A stretch of DNA of 64,000 bases from Bradyrhizobium erythrophlei (GCF_900142985.1 NZ_LT670849.1:3100001-3164000); one strand, 5' to 3'; shown: positions 1 through 9,052, counted from the first letter of the stretch. Made by a program: numbers and translations. Notes: generated by a model from the sequence alone, not told the origin.

Positions 1-275
1 TGCGGCTCCTGCATCGCAAGGCCGACCAGATCGTAACGCGAAATATCCACGTCCTGCGGCGCTACCGCGTCGAGCTTCCCCGGCAGATCGCGCGAGAAGA
101 TCGACCGGTGCGATGGTTCATCACGCAGCTTGATGCGGACTTCGGTGCCTTCGCGATTGATGAGGTCGGCGGTTTTCCTGCGGCAAACCAGCGTTACGTT
201 GTGGCCGGCCATGAGCAGCTTGGTCCCCAGCAGGGATCCATAGGACGCTCCCAAGATCAGAATATTGCGGGCCAT
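1..275 (-). CDS. Ketopantoate reductase-like (PanE/ApbA) protein, N-terminal part
   Basis: This is the first 91 codons of a gene that runs off the left edge. The protein opens with a hydrophobic beta strand and a glycine-rich turn (ILGASYGSLLG, residues 6-16), then a second strand ending in RRK at residues 37-39. This is the Rossmann pattern of NADPH-binding ketopantoate reductase-type proteins. True PanE reduces 2-dehydropantoate in pantothenate synthesis, but many members of the family act on other 2-keto acids or are opine-dehydrogenase-like, and the substrate-binding half is missing here. The ATG at 273-275 directly precedes the Rossmann strand. The 244-bp gap upstream contains an interrupted palindrome that could be an operator. 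Confidence 0.7.
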   Translation of the reverse strand, partial: MARNILILGASYGSLLGTKLLMAGHNVTLVCRRKTADLINREGTEVRIKLRDEPSHRSIFSRDLPGKLDAVAPQDVDISRYDLVGLAMQEP

Positions 276-385
276 GTCGTTTCCTCTCGCGAATGGTTGT
301 GACGTTTTCGGTCAACGTTGCAGACGACGTTTTTACACATCGTGGCTGCCAAACAACCTTCGTCAAGCGATGGGAAAATGGCATT

Positions 386-416
386 TTGTCAATCTATGAC
401 TCGCAAAGTCAGACAA
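386..416. promoter_or_regulatory. Interrupted palindrome upstream of the PanE-like gene
   Basis: Outer arms TTGTC (386-390) and GACAA (412-416) enclose inner arms TGACT (397-401) and AGTCA (407-411). The site is about 110 bp upstream of the PanE-like start codon in the 276-519 gap. A dyad in this position is a plausible repressor site, but no cognate regulator is adjacent and the arms are short. Confidence 0.25.
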
Positions 417-519
417 CTTTACAAACTCGATGTGAAGTCTGAATTGGGTCATTCCGGAAGCCGATCATCCAACCGCCCGATCCGATCTGTCTCGGCCATC
501 GAGCCCTCGCGGTGACGGG

Positions 520-1197
520 TCAGGCGAGCGAATGATCGATCAGCACGCCGATGGCGACGCCTGCAATCGCGGCTCCGACGCCCAAGGCAACGGTCTCGGT
601 CACGGTGCGAATGACGTTGCGTCTCCCCAATTGCGCCCGTCCGATACCGAGCCCGACAAGCAGGGCGACGGTGACGATCCCGGAAACGATCCGCGCCCGA
701 TCGATCGGCAGGAACACGAAGGGCAGGATCGGGACCGCTGCCGCAAAGAAATCCGCAAACAACATCCATAGCGCCTGTTCGACAGGATTGAGTCGTTCCT
801 TTGCCGCGCCGTTCAGGGCAAGCAGCAATCCGTCGGCAGCACTTCGATCGTTCTGCACGGCGGCCGAGAGTGCGTCGGATTGCTGCGGCGTCAGGCCGGC
901 GTCGAGAAGGCGGCTTGAAAGAGATGCGCCGGAGCTATCTGAAGCCTGCCGGTTTGCATCGCTCTTGTCTTGCGTTGTCTCCGCGTCAAGGTAGGCGCCT
1001 GCCATCATGGACACGGCCGCCGCCGCAGCGCCCGAAGCCCCTGCGATCAGAACTGTTTTTGTGCTGCTGGTTGTGGCCGCAACACCGAAGATCAAGCCGA
1101 AGATGGAAACAGTCCCGTCTTCCATGCCGAAAACAATGGTGCCGGCTGCGTTGGCGACCGAGTCGCGCAGGCGCTGCAAGATCGATCCGGTTTTCAT
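520..1197 (-). CDS. VIT1/CCC1-family membrane transporter
   Basis: A protein of 225 aa from ATG 1197, which has GGGGCGAAAG just upstream. The reading frame stays open further upstream, but that would overlap the end of the preceding gene. Residues about 22-70 hold the family core: a DGTVSIFGLIFGVAA segment, an AGASGAAAAAVSMMAGAYL helix, then an acidic stretch (DAETTQDK). The C-terminal half has three further hydrophobic helices. VIT1/CCC1 proteins move Fe2+ or Mn2+ across membranes; bacterial members are usually metal exporters. The hydrophilic middle (about residues 75-135) is long and rich in Ser, Ala and Asp and lacks the obvious Glu-rich metal-binding domain of plant VIT1. It starts 23 bp after the frameshifted TRAP gene on the same strand. 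The substrate is inferred from the family only. Confidence 0.7.
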   Translation of the reverse strand: MKTGSILQRLRDSVANAAGTIVFGMEDGTVSIFGLIFGVAATTSSTKTVLIAGASGAAAAAVSMMAGAYLDAETTQDKSDANRQASDSSGASLSSRLLDAGLTPQQSDALSAAVQNDRSAADGLLLALNGAAKERLNPVEQALWMLFADFFAAAVPILPFVFLPIDRARIVSGIVTVALLVGLGIGRAQLGRRNVIRTVTETVALGVGAAIAGVAIGVLIDHSLA

Positions 1198-1220
1198 TTC
1201 TTTCGCCCCTGTCGCGCTTA

Positions 1221-2214
1221 TCAGCCCAATTTGCCGACGGCTTTTTCCAGCAGGCCCCACGCCTCCTCGCCGTGCTTTGCTTTCCATTCCGCGTAGAAGC
1301 CGCTTTTCCTCAAGACTTCGCGGAATGGCGCCGGATCCGCGTCATTGAAGGTGATGCCCTTCTGCTTCAACGAGGCGACGAGGTCGTCGTTGAGTTTCGT
1401 CACGGCATCACGTTGTCTCACGGCGCCGTCGTTGAAGCCCGCAGCGACCCTGACCTTGATGTCGTCGGGCACGCCGCGCCAGATGCGGTTGCTGGTCACG
1501 ATCCACGAGCCGTCCCAGACATGGTTGGTCCGCGAACAGAACTTCTGCACCTCGTAAAACTTCGACGTCTCGGCGACGACCAGCGGATTCTCCTGCCCGT
1601 CGACCACGCCCGTTTGCAGCGCCGTGTAGACGTCGGAAAGATTGATGCTGGTTGGAGCTGCGCCAAGCGCCTTGAACAGCGACACGTAGACCTGGCTGAC
1701 CGGAACGCGAATCTTAAAGCCCTCGAGATCGGACGGATCCTTGATCGGTTTCCTGCTGGTCGTGATCTGGCGAAAGCCGTTGTTCCAGATTTTGTCAAAT
1801 GCATAAAGCTCGGCCTTCTCGAAACCCTTGCGGATCAGCGCGCCGAGTTTGCCGTCCATCGCCGGCCACACCGCATCGGAATTCCTGAAAGCGAAGCCCG
1901 TTCCGTTGATGGCCGCGACCGGCACCAGCGTCGCGAAGATCAGCCCGCCGGTGGAAAAGAAATCGATCGCGCCCGATCGCACCTGGGACAGGAGATCGCT
2001 GTCGCCGCCGAGCTGGCTGTTCGGAAACACGCCGATATCGACCTTGCCGCCCGTGTCCTGCCTGATCTTTGCTGCGGCCTCCACCGCGAACGTATGCACG
2101 GGATGGGTGGCCGAATTTCCAGGAATAGTCGGCGGCCACCGCGCGCGAGACATAAGGCATCGAAAGGCCAGCGCCGCCCAGGCCCACAAGCATCGCCCTG
2201 CGAGATATGATCAC
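1221..2214 (-). pseudogene. TRAP transporter binding protein (DctP family), frameshifted
   Basis: The start is GTG at 2214 with AGGGAGG five bases upstream. The first frame gives a twin-arginine export signal (SRRAMLVGLGGAG) followed by the mature start AADYSWKFG. The rest of a DctP-type protein (from THPVHTFAVEAAAKIRQDTGG to the C terminus KAVGKLG) continues in the next frame. The frame change lies between about 2105 and 2120, where one extra base or two missing bases explains it. DctP proteins are periplasmic receptors for C4-dicarboxylates or related acids and need DctQ/DctM membrane partners, none of which is in the window. The remaining reading frame is intact to its stop and still carries the RxxVxQVYVSLFKALGAAP ligand region, so decay is recent or the base is a sequencing error. 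No slippery sequence suggestive of programmed frameshifting is obvious. Confidence 0.75.
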
Positions 2215-2329
2215 GATTTCCTCCCTTTGCTCCCGCTCGCGGGCATGCCGCGGCGAAAGTCTCTTGGAAGGACATACCTAACGCAGTTTAACGGTGATGG
2301 CTAACGGGATGGAAGCTTGATGCCGCGGC

Positions 2330-2827
2330 TCAATTTTGCAGGAGCGCCTGCAAGGCGCCTCTGACTTCCCTTGAATCATTGAGCGCCTTGCAGCTCTTGA
2401 GAAGCGGCGCGATTTCCTTGGTCCCTTCCGCCTTGACGGTACGCAACATCATCGCCACGGACTGGCGGGCCGCCGTTTCAAGCTCCAGCCGCTTTTCCTG
2501 TTGCAGCGGCTTGGCGAGCTGAAATTCGATTTCCGCCGTGGCCTGCTGGGCTGTGACGTAATTCTTCCTGGTTTCGGTATTCGACGTCATGGTCGAAAGA
2601 CCGCCATACATCAGCGAGCACTCGGAAAAGCGGCGCACGGCCTTCTCGCGCATTTCGACGCCTTCCTTGCTTTCCTCGATCGTGGCATTGATCGCATTGG
2701 TGACGTCGAGCACGGTCCACAGGCTGTCTCCGGCAACGGATTGCGCATGGGCAAGGCGCGGCAGGACCGGCGTGGTCAATAACACGCCAAAGACCATGAG
2801 CAGAATTGCGCTCCGACTGCCGGACAT
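2330..2827 (-). CDS. Hypothetical exported protein
   Basis: A protein of 165 aa from ATG 2827, preceded by GGAGAACC. Residues 1-29 are a typical signal peptide (MSGSRSAILLMVFGVLLTTP...LAHAQ) with an AHA-type cleavage site. The mature part is predicted helical with many Glu, Arg and Ala and only two cysteines (ECSLMYG and KSCKALN). I do not recognise the family. The reading frame extends upstream to 2935, but that extension is unlike a signal peptide and lacks a ribosome site. It lies alone between the TRAP remnant and another small exported protein, all on the minus strand. Confidence 0.6.
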   Translation of the reverse strand: MSGSRSAILLMVFGVLLTTPVLPRLAHAQSVAGDSLWTVLDVTNAINATIEESKEGVEMREKAVRRFSECSLMYGGLSTMTSNTETRKNYVTAQQATAEIEFQLAKPLQQEKRLELETAARQSVAMMLRTVKAEGTKEIAPLLKSCKALNDSREVRGALQALLQN

Positions 2828-2951
2828 TACTGGTTCTCCATCTCGATTTGGCGTTGCCAAAAACGGGCGGAGTAAACCGCGACATCGGCCCGGAATCAAC
2901 CGGGCCGACGTCGTACCTTTGTTATAAACTTCCAAATCACCGCGCGAAAAA

Positions 2952-3197
2952 TCAGCTCGGGGGATTGAAATTCGGATCGTGGTCGCCGATCCGCGAGGGG
3001 TCGTAGCTACGATCGAAGTACGAGCCGGTGTTCGGCGCGCGCGGGTTCACGATCGCCGGTTCCGTCGCCTGGTTGTACGTGCCGCGGTAGTGCCGCAACG
3101 CGTGGACGGTCTTGTGCGGGGCGGCTTCGTCCTGGGCGAAGACCGGGCTCGCCAGTACGGCGGTCAAGATTGCGACAGTGCTGAGAGTTTTGATCAT
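2952..3197 (-). CDS. Small exported protein, YNQ/DPSR family
   Basis: A protein of 81 aa from ATG 3197 (GGAAAG upstream). A signal peptide (MIKTLSTVAILTAVLASPVFAQ) is followed by a short mature region with RHYRGTYNQ near residue 38 and FDRSYDPSRIGDHDPNFNPP at the C terminus. The same pattern, RGSYNQ followed by DPSRVGGFDPSLRP, occurs in the 82-aa protein at 12008-12256, so the two are paralogues. The function is unknown; a secreted or periplasmic location follows from the signal peptide. The large in-frame upstream extension has no export features and was not used. Confidence 0.65.
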   Translation of the reverse strand: MIKTLSTVAILTAVLASPVFAQDEAAPHKTVHALRHYRGTYNQATEPAIVNPRAPNTGSYFDRSYDPSRIGDHDPNFNPPS

Positions 3198-3366
3198 GAT
3201 TAAGGGCTTTCCATCTAACGTGGGGAGCCCTCCCGAGGATGTTTCCGGACATCTCCTAACATCGCGCCCGGTCGCCTGGCGAAACACGTTATGAGCGATG
3301 GATTCAAACGGGCGTGAGTCACTCTCACGCGTCACGCCACCATTCGTGATCCGTGAACTTTTCATG

Positions 3367-4233
3367 TTATGGCTTGCCGGGGCCGTCAATCACCGCCGCC
3401 GCGCGCGCCATCGCATCTTCCTTGGCGGCCTGATTGCCCGGCACGGATTGGCGTCTCTCACCGGGATCGTCGAAATCGTGCGTCGCGCCTGGATAGAGCG
3501 TCACGGCGATGCTGGTGCCGGTGCCGACCGAGCGTTCCGCCACGTGCTGGCAGATCGAGGGCGAGACTTCCTCGTCGTCGGCTCCGAGAAACATCGAAAG
3601 CGGCGCCGTGGTTGCGACCGTGTTCTCGAGCAGCGCTTCGCGGCCGCAGCCCGGGTAGAAGACCAGCGCGGCGCGGAAACCGTCGTTTGTCTTCTGGCGA
3701 ATCATGACGTTCAGCGCGGTCGACCCACCGTTCGACCAGCCCTGAAGAAAGACTCGGCTGGCCGCGACATCGGCGCGGCCGCGCAGGTAGGCAAGCGCGC
3801 CTTCCGCATCGAGCGGCCGCACGCTCTTCTCGTTGACGTCGTCGCGGTCTGAATCGCCATGCGTGAAGCGGCCGAAGCCATGCGCCTTGCCGCGTGGGCC
3901 GAAGCTGTCCGGCAACAGCGCGGTCACGCCGCGCGCGGCCCAGAACTCGCCCCACATTATGTGCCGCTTCGACAGGGTCGCGGCATTGCATGGCGAACTG
4001 AGCCCGCGCGAGACGGTCGTGCAATCCTTGTTGAAATTGGCCGAGTAAGGCCCGGCGCGCCCGTGCAGCAACACGATCGCAGGACTCGGGCCGGAGGCCT
4101 TCGGTTTGAAGAGATAGCCGACCAGCTCGGTCTGGCCATCGGCGCTCTTGAAATAGACCGTCTCGGGCTCGGCCCGCACGGGTGCGGCGGCGAGCAGCAG
4201 GAGCGGCAGAGCCGTCGCAAGGCGGAAAATCAT
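3367..4233 (-). CDS. Dienelactone hydrolase-family protein, exported
   Basis: A protein of 288 aa from ATG 4233, with a signal peptide (MIFRLATALPLLLLAAAPVRAE). It has an alpha/beta-hydrolase fold: oxyanion segment LLHGRAGPYSAN at 55-66, nucleophile Ser167 in GWSNGGS, acid Asp219 or Asp220 in LGADDEEV, and His252 in GATHDFDD. Classical dienelactone hydrolases use Cys; here Ser is at the elbow, as in many members annotated as alpha/beta hydrolases. Periplasmic hydrolysis of an ester or lactone is the reasonable inference. The substrate is unknown. It is 74 bp downstream of a Bug-type binding protein gene on the same strand and may be co-transcribed. Confidence 0.75.
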   Translation of the reverse strand: MIFRLATALPLLLLAAAPVRAEPETVYFKSADGQTELVGYLFKPKASGPSPAIVLLHGRAGPYSANFNKDCTTVSRGLSSPCNAATLSKRHIMWGEFWAARGVTALLPDSFGPRGKAHGFGRFTHGDSDRDDVNEKSVRPLDAEGALAYLRGRADVAASRVFLQGWSNGGSTALNVMIRQKTNDGFRAALVFYPGCGREALLENTVATTAPLSMFLGADDEEVSPSICQHVAERSVGTGTSIAVTLYPGATHDFDDPGERRQSVPGNQAAKEDAMARAAAVIDGPGKP

Positions 4234-4307
4234 TCGGGATCCGGCAAATGGGCTTAACGATTGTTTGTCGCGCAATGATTTCGAGCCGTTCAAACGGTCA
4301 AATTGAG

Positions 4308-5306
4308 CTAGTTGCTGAGCTTGATGCCGGCATCCTTGATGACCTTCGCCCATTCGGGAATCTCTTTCCGGATAACGGCTGCGAACTCGGCCGGCGTATT
4401 GCCGACCGGCTCGATGCCGAGTTCGTCGAACTTCCTGCGCACCTCGGGCAGCGCCAGCGTCTTGACGGTCTCGGCGTGGAGTTTGTCGATAATGCCCTGC
4501 GGCGTGCCGGCCGGCGCGACCAGGCCGAACCAGGGCACGGCCTCGAAGCCCGGATATCCCGACTCCGCCATGGTCGGCAGCTCCGGCGCCAGTGGAGAGC
4601 GTTTGATCGAGGTGATCGCCAGCGCGCGCAATTTTCCCTGTCGTGCCAGCGGCACCACGTTCACGATATTGGCAAACGACATGGTGATGCGGCCCGCGAG
4701 CAGGTCCGGCATCAGCGCGGTCGTGCCGCGATAGGGCACTGATGCAATCTCGACATGCGCCATGTGTTTGAACAATTCGGCCGCCAGATGTTGTGAGGTG
4801 CCGACGCCGGCATGGCCGTAGGAAAGCTTGCCGGGGCTGGCCTTGGCGAGTGCGACAAGGTCCGCCACCGACTTGACCGGCAGTTCCGAGGGAACGGCGA
4901 GCACGTTTGCTGCGACGAACACTTGCGAGATCGGCGCGAAATCTTTCACCGGATCGAACGGCAGCGTTTCATACAGGCTCGGATTGATGACGAGCGACGA
5001 GTTGCCGCCCATCAGCAAGGTGTAACCGTCGGGCGTCGCCTTGGCGGCCTGCGCGGTCACAATGTTGCTGCCGGCGCCTGGGACGTTCTCCACCACGAAC
5101 GGCGAACCCCAGACTTTCGCGAAGCGGTCGGCGAGAATGCGCGCCGCAAGGTCGGGCGCGGTGCCCGGCGTGAAGCCGACCAGGATTTTCACCGGCCGGT
5201 TCGGATAGCTGGATTGCGCCGAAGCGGTCTGCGCCGCGAGCGGCACAGCCAGGGTAGCGACCAAGGCAGCAAACAAGGCAGCGAACAGGTTCGCAGCGAC
5301 CCTCAT
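4308..5306 (-). CDS. Tripartite tricarboxylate transporter receptor (Bug/TctC family)
   Basis: A protein of 332 aa with a long Ala-rich signal peptide ending near ASAQSSYPNRPVK. The Bug-family hallmarks are present: PNRPVKILVGFTPGTAPDLAAR at the mature N terminus, VVENVPGAGSNI, DGYTLLMGG, VPYRGTTALMPDLLAG and the C-terminal IPEWAKVIKDAGIK. Bug proteins are periplasmic receptors, often for carboxylates, and are commonly encoded without their TctA/TctB membrane partners, as here. It is followed after 74 bp by the exported hydrolase gene, which suggests a shared role in using an ester or carboxylate, an inference from position only. Confidence 0.85.
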   Translation of the reverse strand: MRVAANLFAALFAALVATLAVPLAAQTASAQSSYPNRPVKILVGFTPGTAPDLAARILADRFAKVWGSPFVVENVPGAGSNIVTAQAAKATPDGYTLLMGGNSSLVINPSLYETLPFDPVKDFAPISQVFVAANVLAVPSELPVKSVADLVALAKASPGKLSYGHAGVGTSQHLAAELFKHMAHVEIASVPYRGTTALMPDLLAGRITMSFANIVNVVPLARQGKLRALAITSIKRSPLAPELPTMAESGYPGFEAVPWFGLVAPAGTPQGIIDKLHAETVKTLALPEVRRKFDELGIEPVGNTPAEFAAVIRKEIPEWAKVIKDAGIKLSN

Positions 5307-5488
5307 CGTTTGCTTTCCGGCACGGCCGTTGGTTCGTCACATGGCTCGTTGTTCAGTCTGGCACCGGCCGCCAGCGCCTGCAAGGCAGCGCCGAATCCGG
5401 CGGGTGCGGCCGCCGTCTGACTAAATTTCGCTTAATGTCCGAACGGTGGACGAATCCCGGCGTTATGTTGTTTTCGAGGGAGCCCGAC

Positions 5489-5809
5489 ATGAAAAACCTC
5501 TTCGTTCTCGGCGTTGTCGTTTGCGCGGCGTTTGCCGGACCGGCCGCGTTCGCCCGCGGCGGCGGCTCGCACGGCGGCGGCATGGGTCTGCATCCGTCCT
5601 CTTCCGCCGCGACCGGCATTCCCGTCACCGGCGGCGCCTTCGGCGAACGGCCGGGATCGCCGGGGACCAACTCGCTGGGCACCGCGCTCTCGACGAGCGG
5701 CTTCAGCAACAGCCAGAAGAAGGGCCCGCTGCTCGGCACCAGCCCGGCGGTCGATCGCGAAGATGCAAAAGTCGAGAAGATGATCAGCTCGATCTGCCGG
5801 GGTTGCTGA
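5489..5809 (+). CDS. Small glycine-rich exported protein
   Basis: A protein of 106 aa from ATG 5489 with GAGGGAG seven bases upstream. The signal peptide (MKNLFVLGVVVCAAFAGPAAFA) is followed by a glycine-, serine- and histidine-rich segment (RGGGSHGGGMG) and a C terminus with a CRGC motif that could bind metal or form a disulfide. No family is recognised. It is a single gene divergent from the Bug gene and followed by a 190-bp gap. Confidence 0.55.
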   Translation: MKNLFVLGVVVCAAFAGPAAFARGGGSHGGGMGLHPSSSAATGIPVTGGAFGERPGSPGTNSLGTALSTSGFSNSQKKGPLLGTSPAVDREDAKVEKMISSICRGC

Positions 5810-5845
5810 TCCACCCCGCGCGAGATCCGCGGGCGATCAGCCATG

Positions 5846-5875
5846 TCGTTTGTGACCTGTTCGTTTGTGAGCTGT
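5846..5875. repeat. 15-bp tandem direct repeat
   Basis: TCGTTTGTGACCTGT (5846-5860) is followed at once by TCGTTTGTGAGCTGT (5861-5875), one mismatch. It lies 127 bp upstream of the MFS gene in a 192-bp gap, so it could be a two-site operator or a simple tandem duplication. Confidence 0.45.
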
Positions 5876-6001
5876 GCGCTGCAACGCATGCACAGCTTCC
5901 ATGACCGCATTTCGTTTGCATAGCGTCAGGTTTTCAATCTAGAAGCGGAGTCCTGTTCGGGCGAGCTTCGTCCCGGCGCAAAAGCAACGAAAACAAAGAG
6001 C

Positions 6002-7261
6002 GTGGCTCCAACCTATCCCCCCAGCACCCGCACGCTTCTATTTGCCCTGCTGGCGCTCGCCTGCGGGCATACGTTGTCGACCCTGCTGCGGACCGTGCCG
6101 GCCATCAGCCTCGATCTGATGGCGCACGATTTTGCGACGTCGCCGCAAAAGCTCGCGAGCCTGATTGCCGTCTATCATCTCTCGTTCGCGGCGTTTCAAA
6201 TTCCGGTCGGCACGGCGATGGACCGCTTCGGCGTGCGCCCGGTCTCGCTCTGCCTGTTTCTGGGAACGATCCTCGGCGCGCTGGCGAGCGGCCTTGCCAC
6301 CGGCACGACCAGCTTCGTGTTCGCGCAATTTCTGATCGGCGTCTCGACCTCGGGCATGCTGATGTGTCCGATGACGCTGGCGGCCAAGCAACTGCCGCCG
6401 GAGCGGTTTGGCCTGTGGTCGGGCGCCATTCTTTCTATCGGCAATACCGGCATGCTGCTGTCGGCGTCTCCGCTCGCCTACATCGTCGAGCAATATGGCT
6501 GGCGCTCGAGCTTCCTGCTCTCGGCGGCGATCGGCGTCGTCATCGCGATCGCGGTGTTCGCGCTGGTGCCGAAGCAGCCCGCCGAACACAAGGACCAGTC
6601 GTCTCCGCTATCGCAGATGGCCGAAGTATTTCGCCTGGCACTTTCGCGGCCGATGCGCGGCATCATTGCGCTGGCGCTGGTTTCGCTCGCCTCGACGCTG
6701 GTGATCAGGGGCGTGTGGGGCGGCCCGTGGCTGATGGACGTCAAGGGCCTGAGCCGGATCCAGGCCGGCAATCAGCTCGGCCTGTTCACGTTGTCGATGA
6801 TCATCGCGCCGGTGTGCACCGGCATTATCGATCGCAGGTTCGGTCACCCCCGGCTGATCCTGGCAACCGGGCATCTGTTGGGCGCGCTGTGCCTCGCGCT
6901 GGTTGCGCTCGGTGGACCGGATGGATTGCTCTCGCGGCTGTTTCACGTCGAGGTCATGCCGCCGCAATTCGATTCCGTGCTGTTTGTCGTGATGGGCTTT
7001 GTGGTCTCTACCCACACCTTGCTGTTCGCCATGACCACGCAACTGATGGGTCCCGCGATGGCAGGGCGCGGGCTCGCCGCAACCAATCTGTCGCTGTTTC
7101 TGGGCACCGCGCTGTTGCAGTCGATTACCGGCGTGGTGGCGACGCTCTACGGTCTGCCTGATGTGATGATGTTCGTGGCGGCGGCGCTCGCCACCGGCGC
7201 ACTGACATTCATCGTCTACACGAAGCCCCCGTCGGCGGGAGGTCCGCAGACAAAACCCTAA
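6002..7261 (+). CDS. MFS transporter
   Basis: A protein of 419 aa starting at GTG 6002; no earlier in-frame start fits. It has about 12 hydrophobic segments. Motif A of the major facilitator superfamily appears in the loop after helix 2 (GTAMDRFGVRPVS, about residues 72-84), and the equivalent loop in the second half reads GIIDRRFGHPRL. Helix 5 carries a glycine-rich stretch. It is probably a proton-coupled carrier in the inner membrane; the substrate cannot be inferred. It stands alone, followed after 53 bp by a ModA-like binding protein gene on the same strand. Confidence 0.8.
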   Translation: MAPTYPPSTRTLLFALLALACGHTLSTLLRTVPAISLDLMAHDFATSPQKLASLIAVYHLSFAAFQIPVGTAMDRFGVRPVSLCLFLGTILGALASGLATGTTSFVFAQFLIGVSTSGMLMCPMTLAAKQLPPERFGLWSGAILSIGNTGMLLSASPLAYIVEQYGWRSSFLLSAAIGVVIAIAVFALVPKQPAEHKDQSSPLSQMAEVFRLALSRPMRGIIALALVSLASTLVIRGVWGGPWLMDVKGLSRIQAGNQLGLFTLSMIIAPVCTGIIDRRFGHPRLILATGHLLGALCLALVALGGPDGLLSRLFHVEVMPPQFDSVLFVVMGFVVSTHTLLFAMTTQLMGPAMAGRGLAATNLSLFLGTALLQSITGVVATLYGLPDVMMFVAAALATGALTFIVYTKPPSAGGPQTKP

Positions 7262-7314
7262 AGCGCCAAATGCACGTAGCATGACCCGATTAGCCTGGAA
7301 CGGCGGGAGGATTC

Positions 7315-8106
7315 ATGAGCTGTCCAAAGGTCGCCCTGGCGGGCCTTGCCGTGATCGTCGTCTTGTGCAGCGGCGTCACCGCGGGTGCCGCCGAAATCAG
7401 GGTTCTGGCATCCGGTTCATTGAAGGGCGCGCTGTCGCAACTCGCTCCGGATTTTCAAAAATCCTCCGGTAACATGGCAACGATTGAATATGGTCCAGCG
7501 GGTGCCACTACGGGGCGGATTCAAAAGAACGATGCCGCAGATGTGGTCATCGTATCCAGATCGCAGATCGAGAAGCTGCAAAGCAGTGGCAAGGTGCTCC
7601 CGGAAAACCTCGTCAACATCGCGGGAATTGCGCTTGGCGTTGCGATACGCAAAGGAGCGCCCAAACCTGACGTCAGCAGTGTCGAGGCGTTCAAGCGGTC
7701 GCTGCTCTCCGCGCGATCGATCGGGTACCGGGATCCCGCAACGGGCTCAACGTCCGGCACCTATGCAGCGAACCTGCTTGAGCGGCTTGGCCTCGCGGAG
7801 GATTTGAAGCCGAAACTCAGACTCGACCGAACTGAAGGCGATGTTCCCGAGAATGTCTTCCTCGCGGTGGCGAGAGGCGAAATTGAAATGCAGATCGGGC
7901 AAATAACCGAGATCGTTATTGCGCCCGGTGTCGAGTTGGCGGGGCCGCTCCCCGGCGAGATTCAGAACACAACTGTAATGGCCGCCGGGGTCGTCGCGAC
8001 CAGCAAAGAGCCGGAGGCGGCTCGCGCATTCATCCGCTTCATATCGTCTCCCGCTGCAAGAAGCGTCTTGAAGGCAACCGGATTTCAGATGGTGAACGAG
8101 AATTGA
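7315..8106 (+). CDS. ModA-like substrate-binding protein
   Basis: A protein of 263 aa from ATG 7315, preceded by GGGAGG. A signal peptide (to GVTAGAAE) leads into EIRVLASGSLKGALSQLAPDFQKSSG, the typical start of the ModA/Wtp-like fold. Later segments include AADVVIVSRSQIEKL, YRDPATGSTSGTYAANLLERLGL and the C-terminal PEAARAFIRFISSPAARSVLKATGF. ModA binds molybdate or tungstate, but related orphan proteins bind organic anions, and no modB or modC follows. It is convergent with the next LysR gene (23 bp apart). The name ModA-like is safe; the ligand is not known. Confidence 0.75.
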   Translation: MSCPKVALAGLAVIVVLCSGVTAGAAEIRVLASGSLKGALSQLAPDFQKSSGNMATIEYGPAGATTGRIQKNDAADVVIVSRSQIEKLQSSGKVLPENLVNIAGIALGVAIRKGAPKPDVSSVEAFKRSLLSARSIGYRDPATGSTSGTYAANLLERLGLAEDLKPKLRLDRTEGDVPENVFLAVARGEIEMQIGQITEIVIAPGVELAGPLPGEIQNTTVMAAGVVATSKEPEAARAFIRFISSPAARSVLKATGFQMVNEN

Positions 8107-8129
8107 GTCCGATCGCCCTGCGCGCCAAG

Positions 8130-9041
8130 CTACAGTGCCACCGCCTTCGGCAATTGAACCGCCAGGTGCTCGACGAAGGCGCGCACCGACGGCAGGAGGC
8201 CTTGGCGGTAGGGCAAGAGCGCGGTCAATGTCGAGTCGCCGGCAAGCCAAGTCGGCAACACCCTGCGCAGCGCTCCGGATCGAAGCTCTTCGCGGCAGAC
8301 ATAACCGGGTAGCGCGACAATACCGAGCCCGGCGATCGCAGCCTGCTTCAAGCCGACCATATCATTGGTCATGAGACGCGGGGTCAGCGGCACCACGATC
8401 TCGCGCTTTCGCTCGCTCGAATGACGAAGCCGCCAGGTCGGGGAAATCCCGGTGCGCATCATGAAAAGCGATGAGTGCTTGCGCAGATCCTCGGGCGTCC
8501 GGGGCGAGCCGTTGGCGTCAAGGTAGGCGGCGCCTGCGAACAATAGCCACGGCGCCGGCGCCAGCGTCCGCTGGATCAGCGTCGAACTCGGAAGCGGGTC
8601 AGAATGCGCTCTGACCGCGACATCGTAGTTTTCGCCGACGATGTCGACTTTCTCGTCGGTCGCGTGCGCCACGACGTTGACCTTCGGATGCCGGACCAGA
8701 AAATCCGCGACCGCCCCGCGCAAGGCGAACTGCATGGTGGCGGTACCCGATGTGAAGCGCACGGTGCCGACGGGTTCGCTCAAACGATGTCGTATCGAGG
8801 CCTCGGCCTGTTCGGCTTGCTGCAACATCTCCGTCGCATGGCGATAGAATTCGCCGCCCGCATCGGTCATGGCGAACCGGCGCGATGTGCGGTTGAGCAG
8901 TCGGACGCCGAGGCCCGTCTCGAGCTGGCGGATACGATGGCTGAGGGTCGATTTCGGAAGCCGAAGCGTGCGGCTGGCGGCGGTAAAGCCGCCGCGATCA
9001 ACCACCTGCACGAAATAGAAGAAGTCGTTGAGGTCGAGCAT
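8130..9041 (-). CDS. LysR-family transcriptional regulator
   Basis: A protein of 303 aa. The N-terminal helix-turn-helix spans about residues 16-60 (DRGGFTAASRTLRLPKSTLSHRIRQLETGLGVRLLNRTSR), followed by the linker helix and a substrate-binding domain. It is divergent from the exported isochorismatase-fold gene at 9172, so regulation of that gene (and ridA behind it) is the usual expectation for this family. A TCCAAT-GG-ATTGGA dyad lies 12 bp upstream of its own start codon. Confidence 0.85.
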   Translation of the reverse strand: MLDLNDFFYFVQVVDRGGFTAASRTLRLPKSTLSHRIRQLETGLGVRLLNRTSRRFAMTDAGGEFYRHATEMLQQAEQAEASIRHRLSEPVGTVRFTSGTATMQFALRGAVADFLVRHPKVNVVAHATDEKVDIVGENYDVAVRAHSDPLPSSTLIQRTLAPAPWLLFAGAAYLDANGSPRTPEDLRKHSSLFMMRTGISPTWRLRHSSERKREIVVPLTPRLMTNDMVGLKQAAIAGLGIVALPGYVCREELRSGALRRVLPTWLAGDSTLTALLPYRQGLLPSVRAFVEHLAVQLPKAVAL

Positions 9042-9052
9042 GGCGCCAGTCG

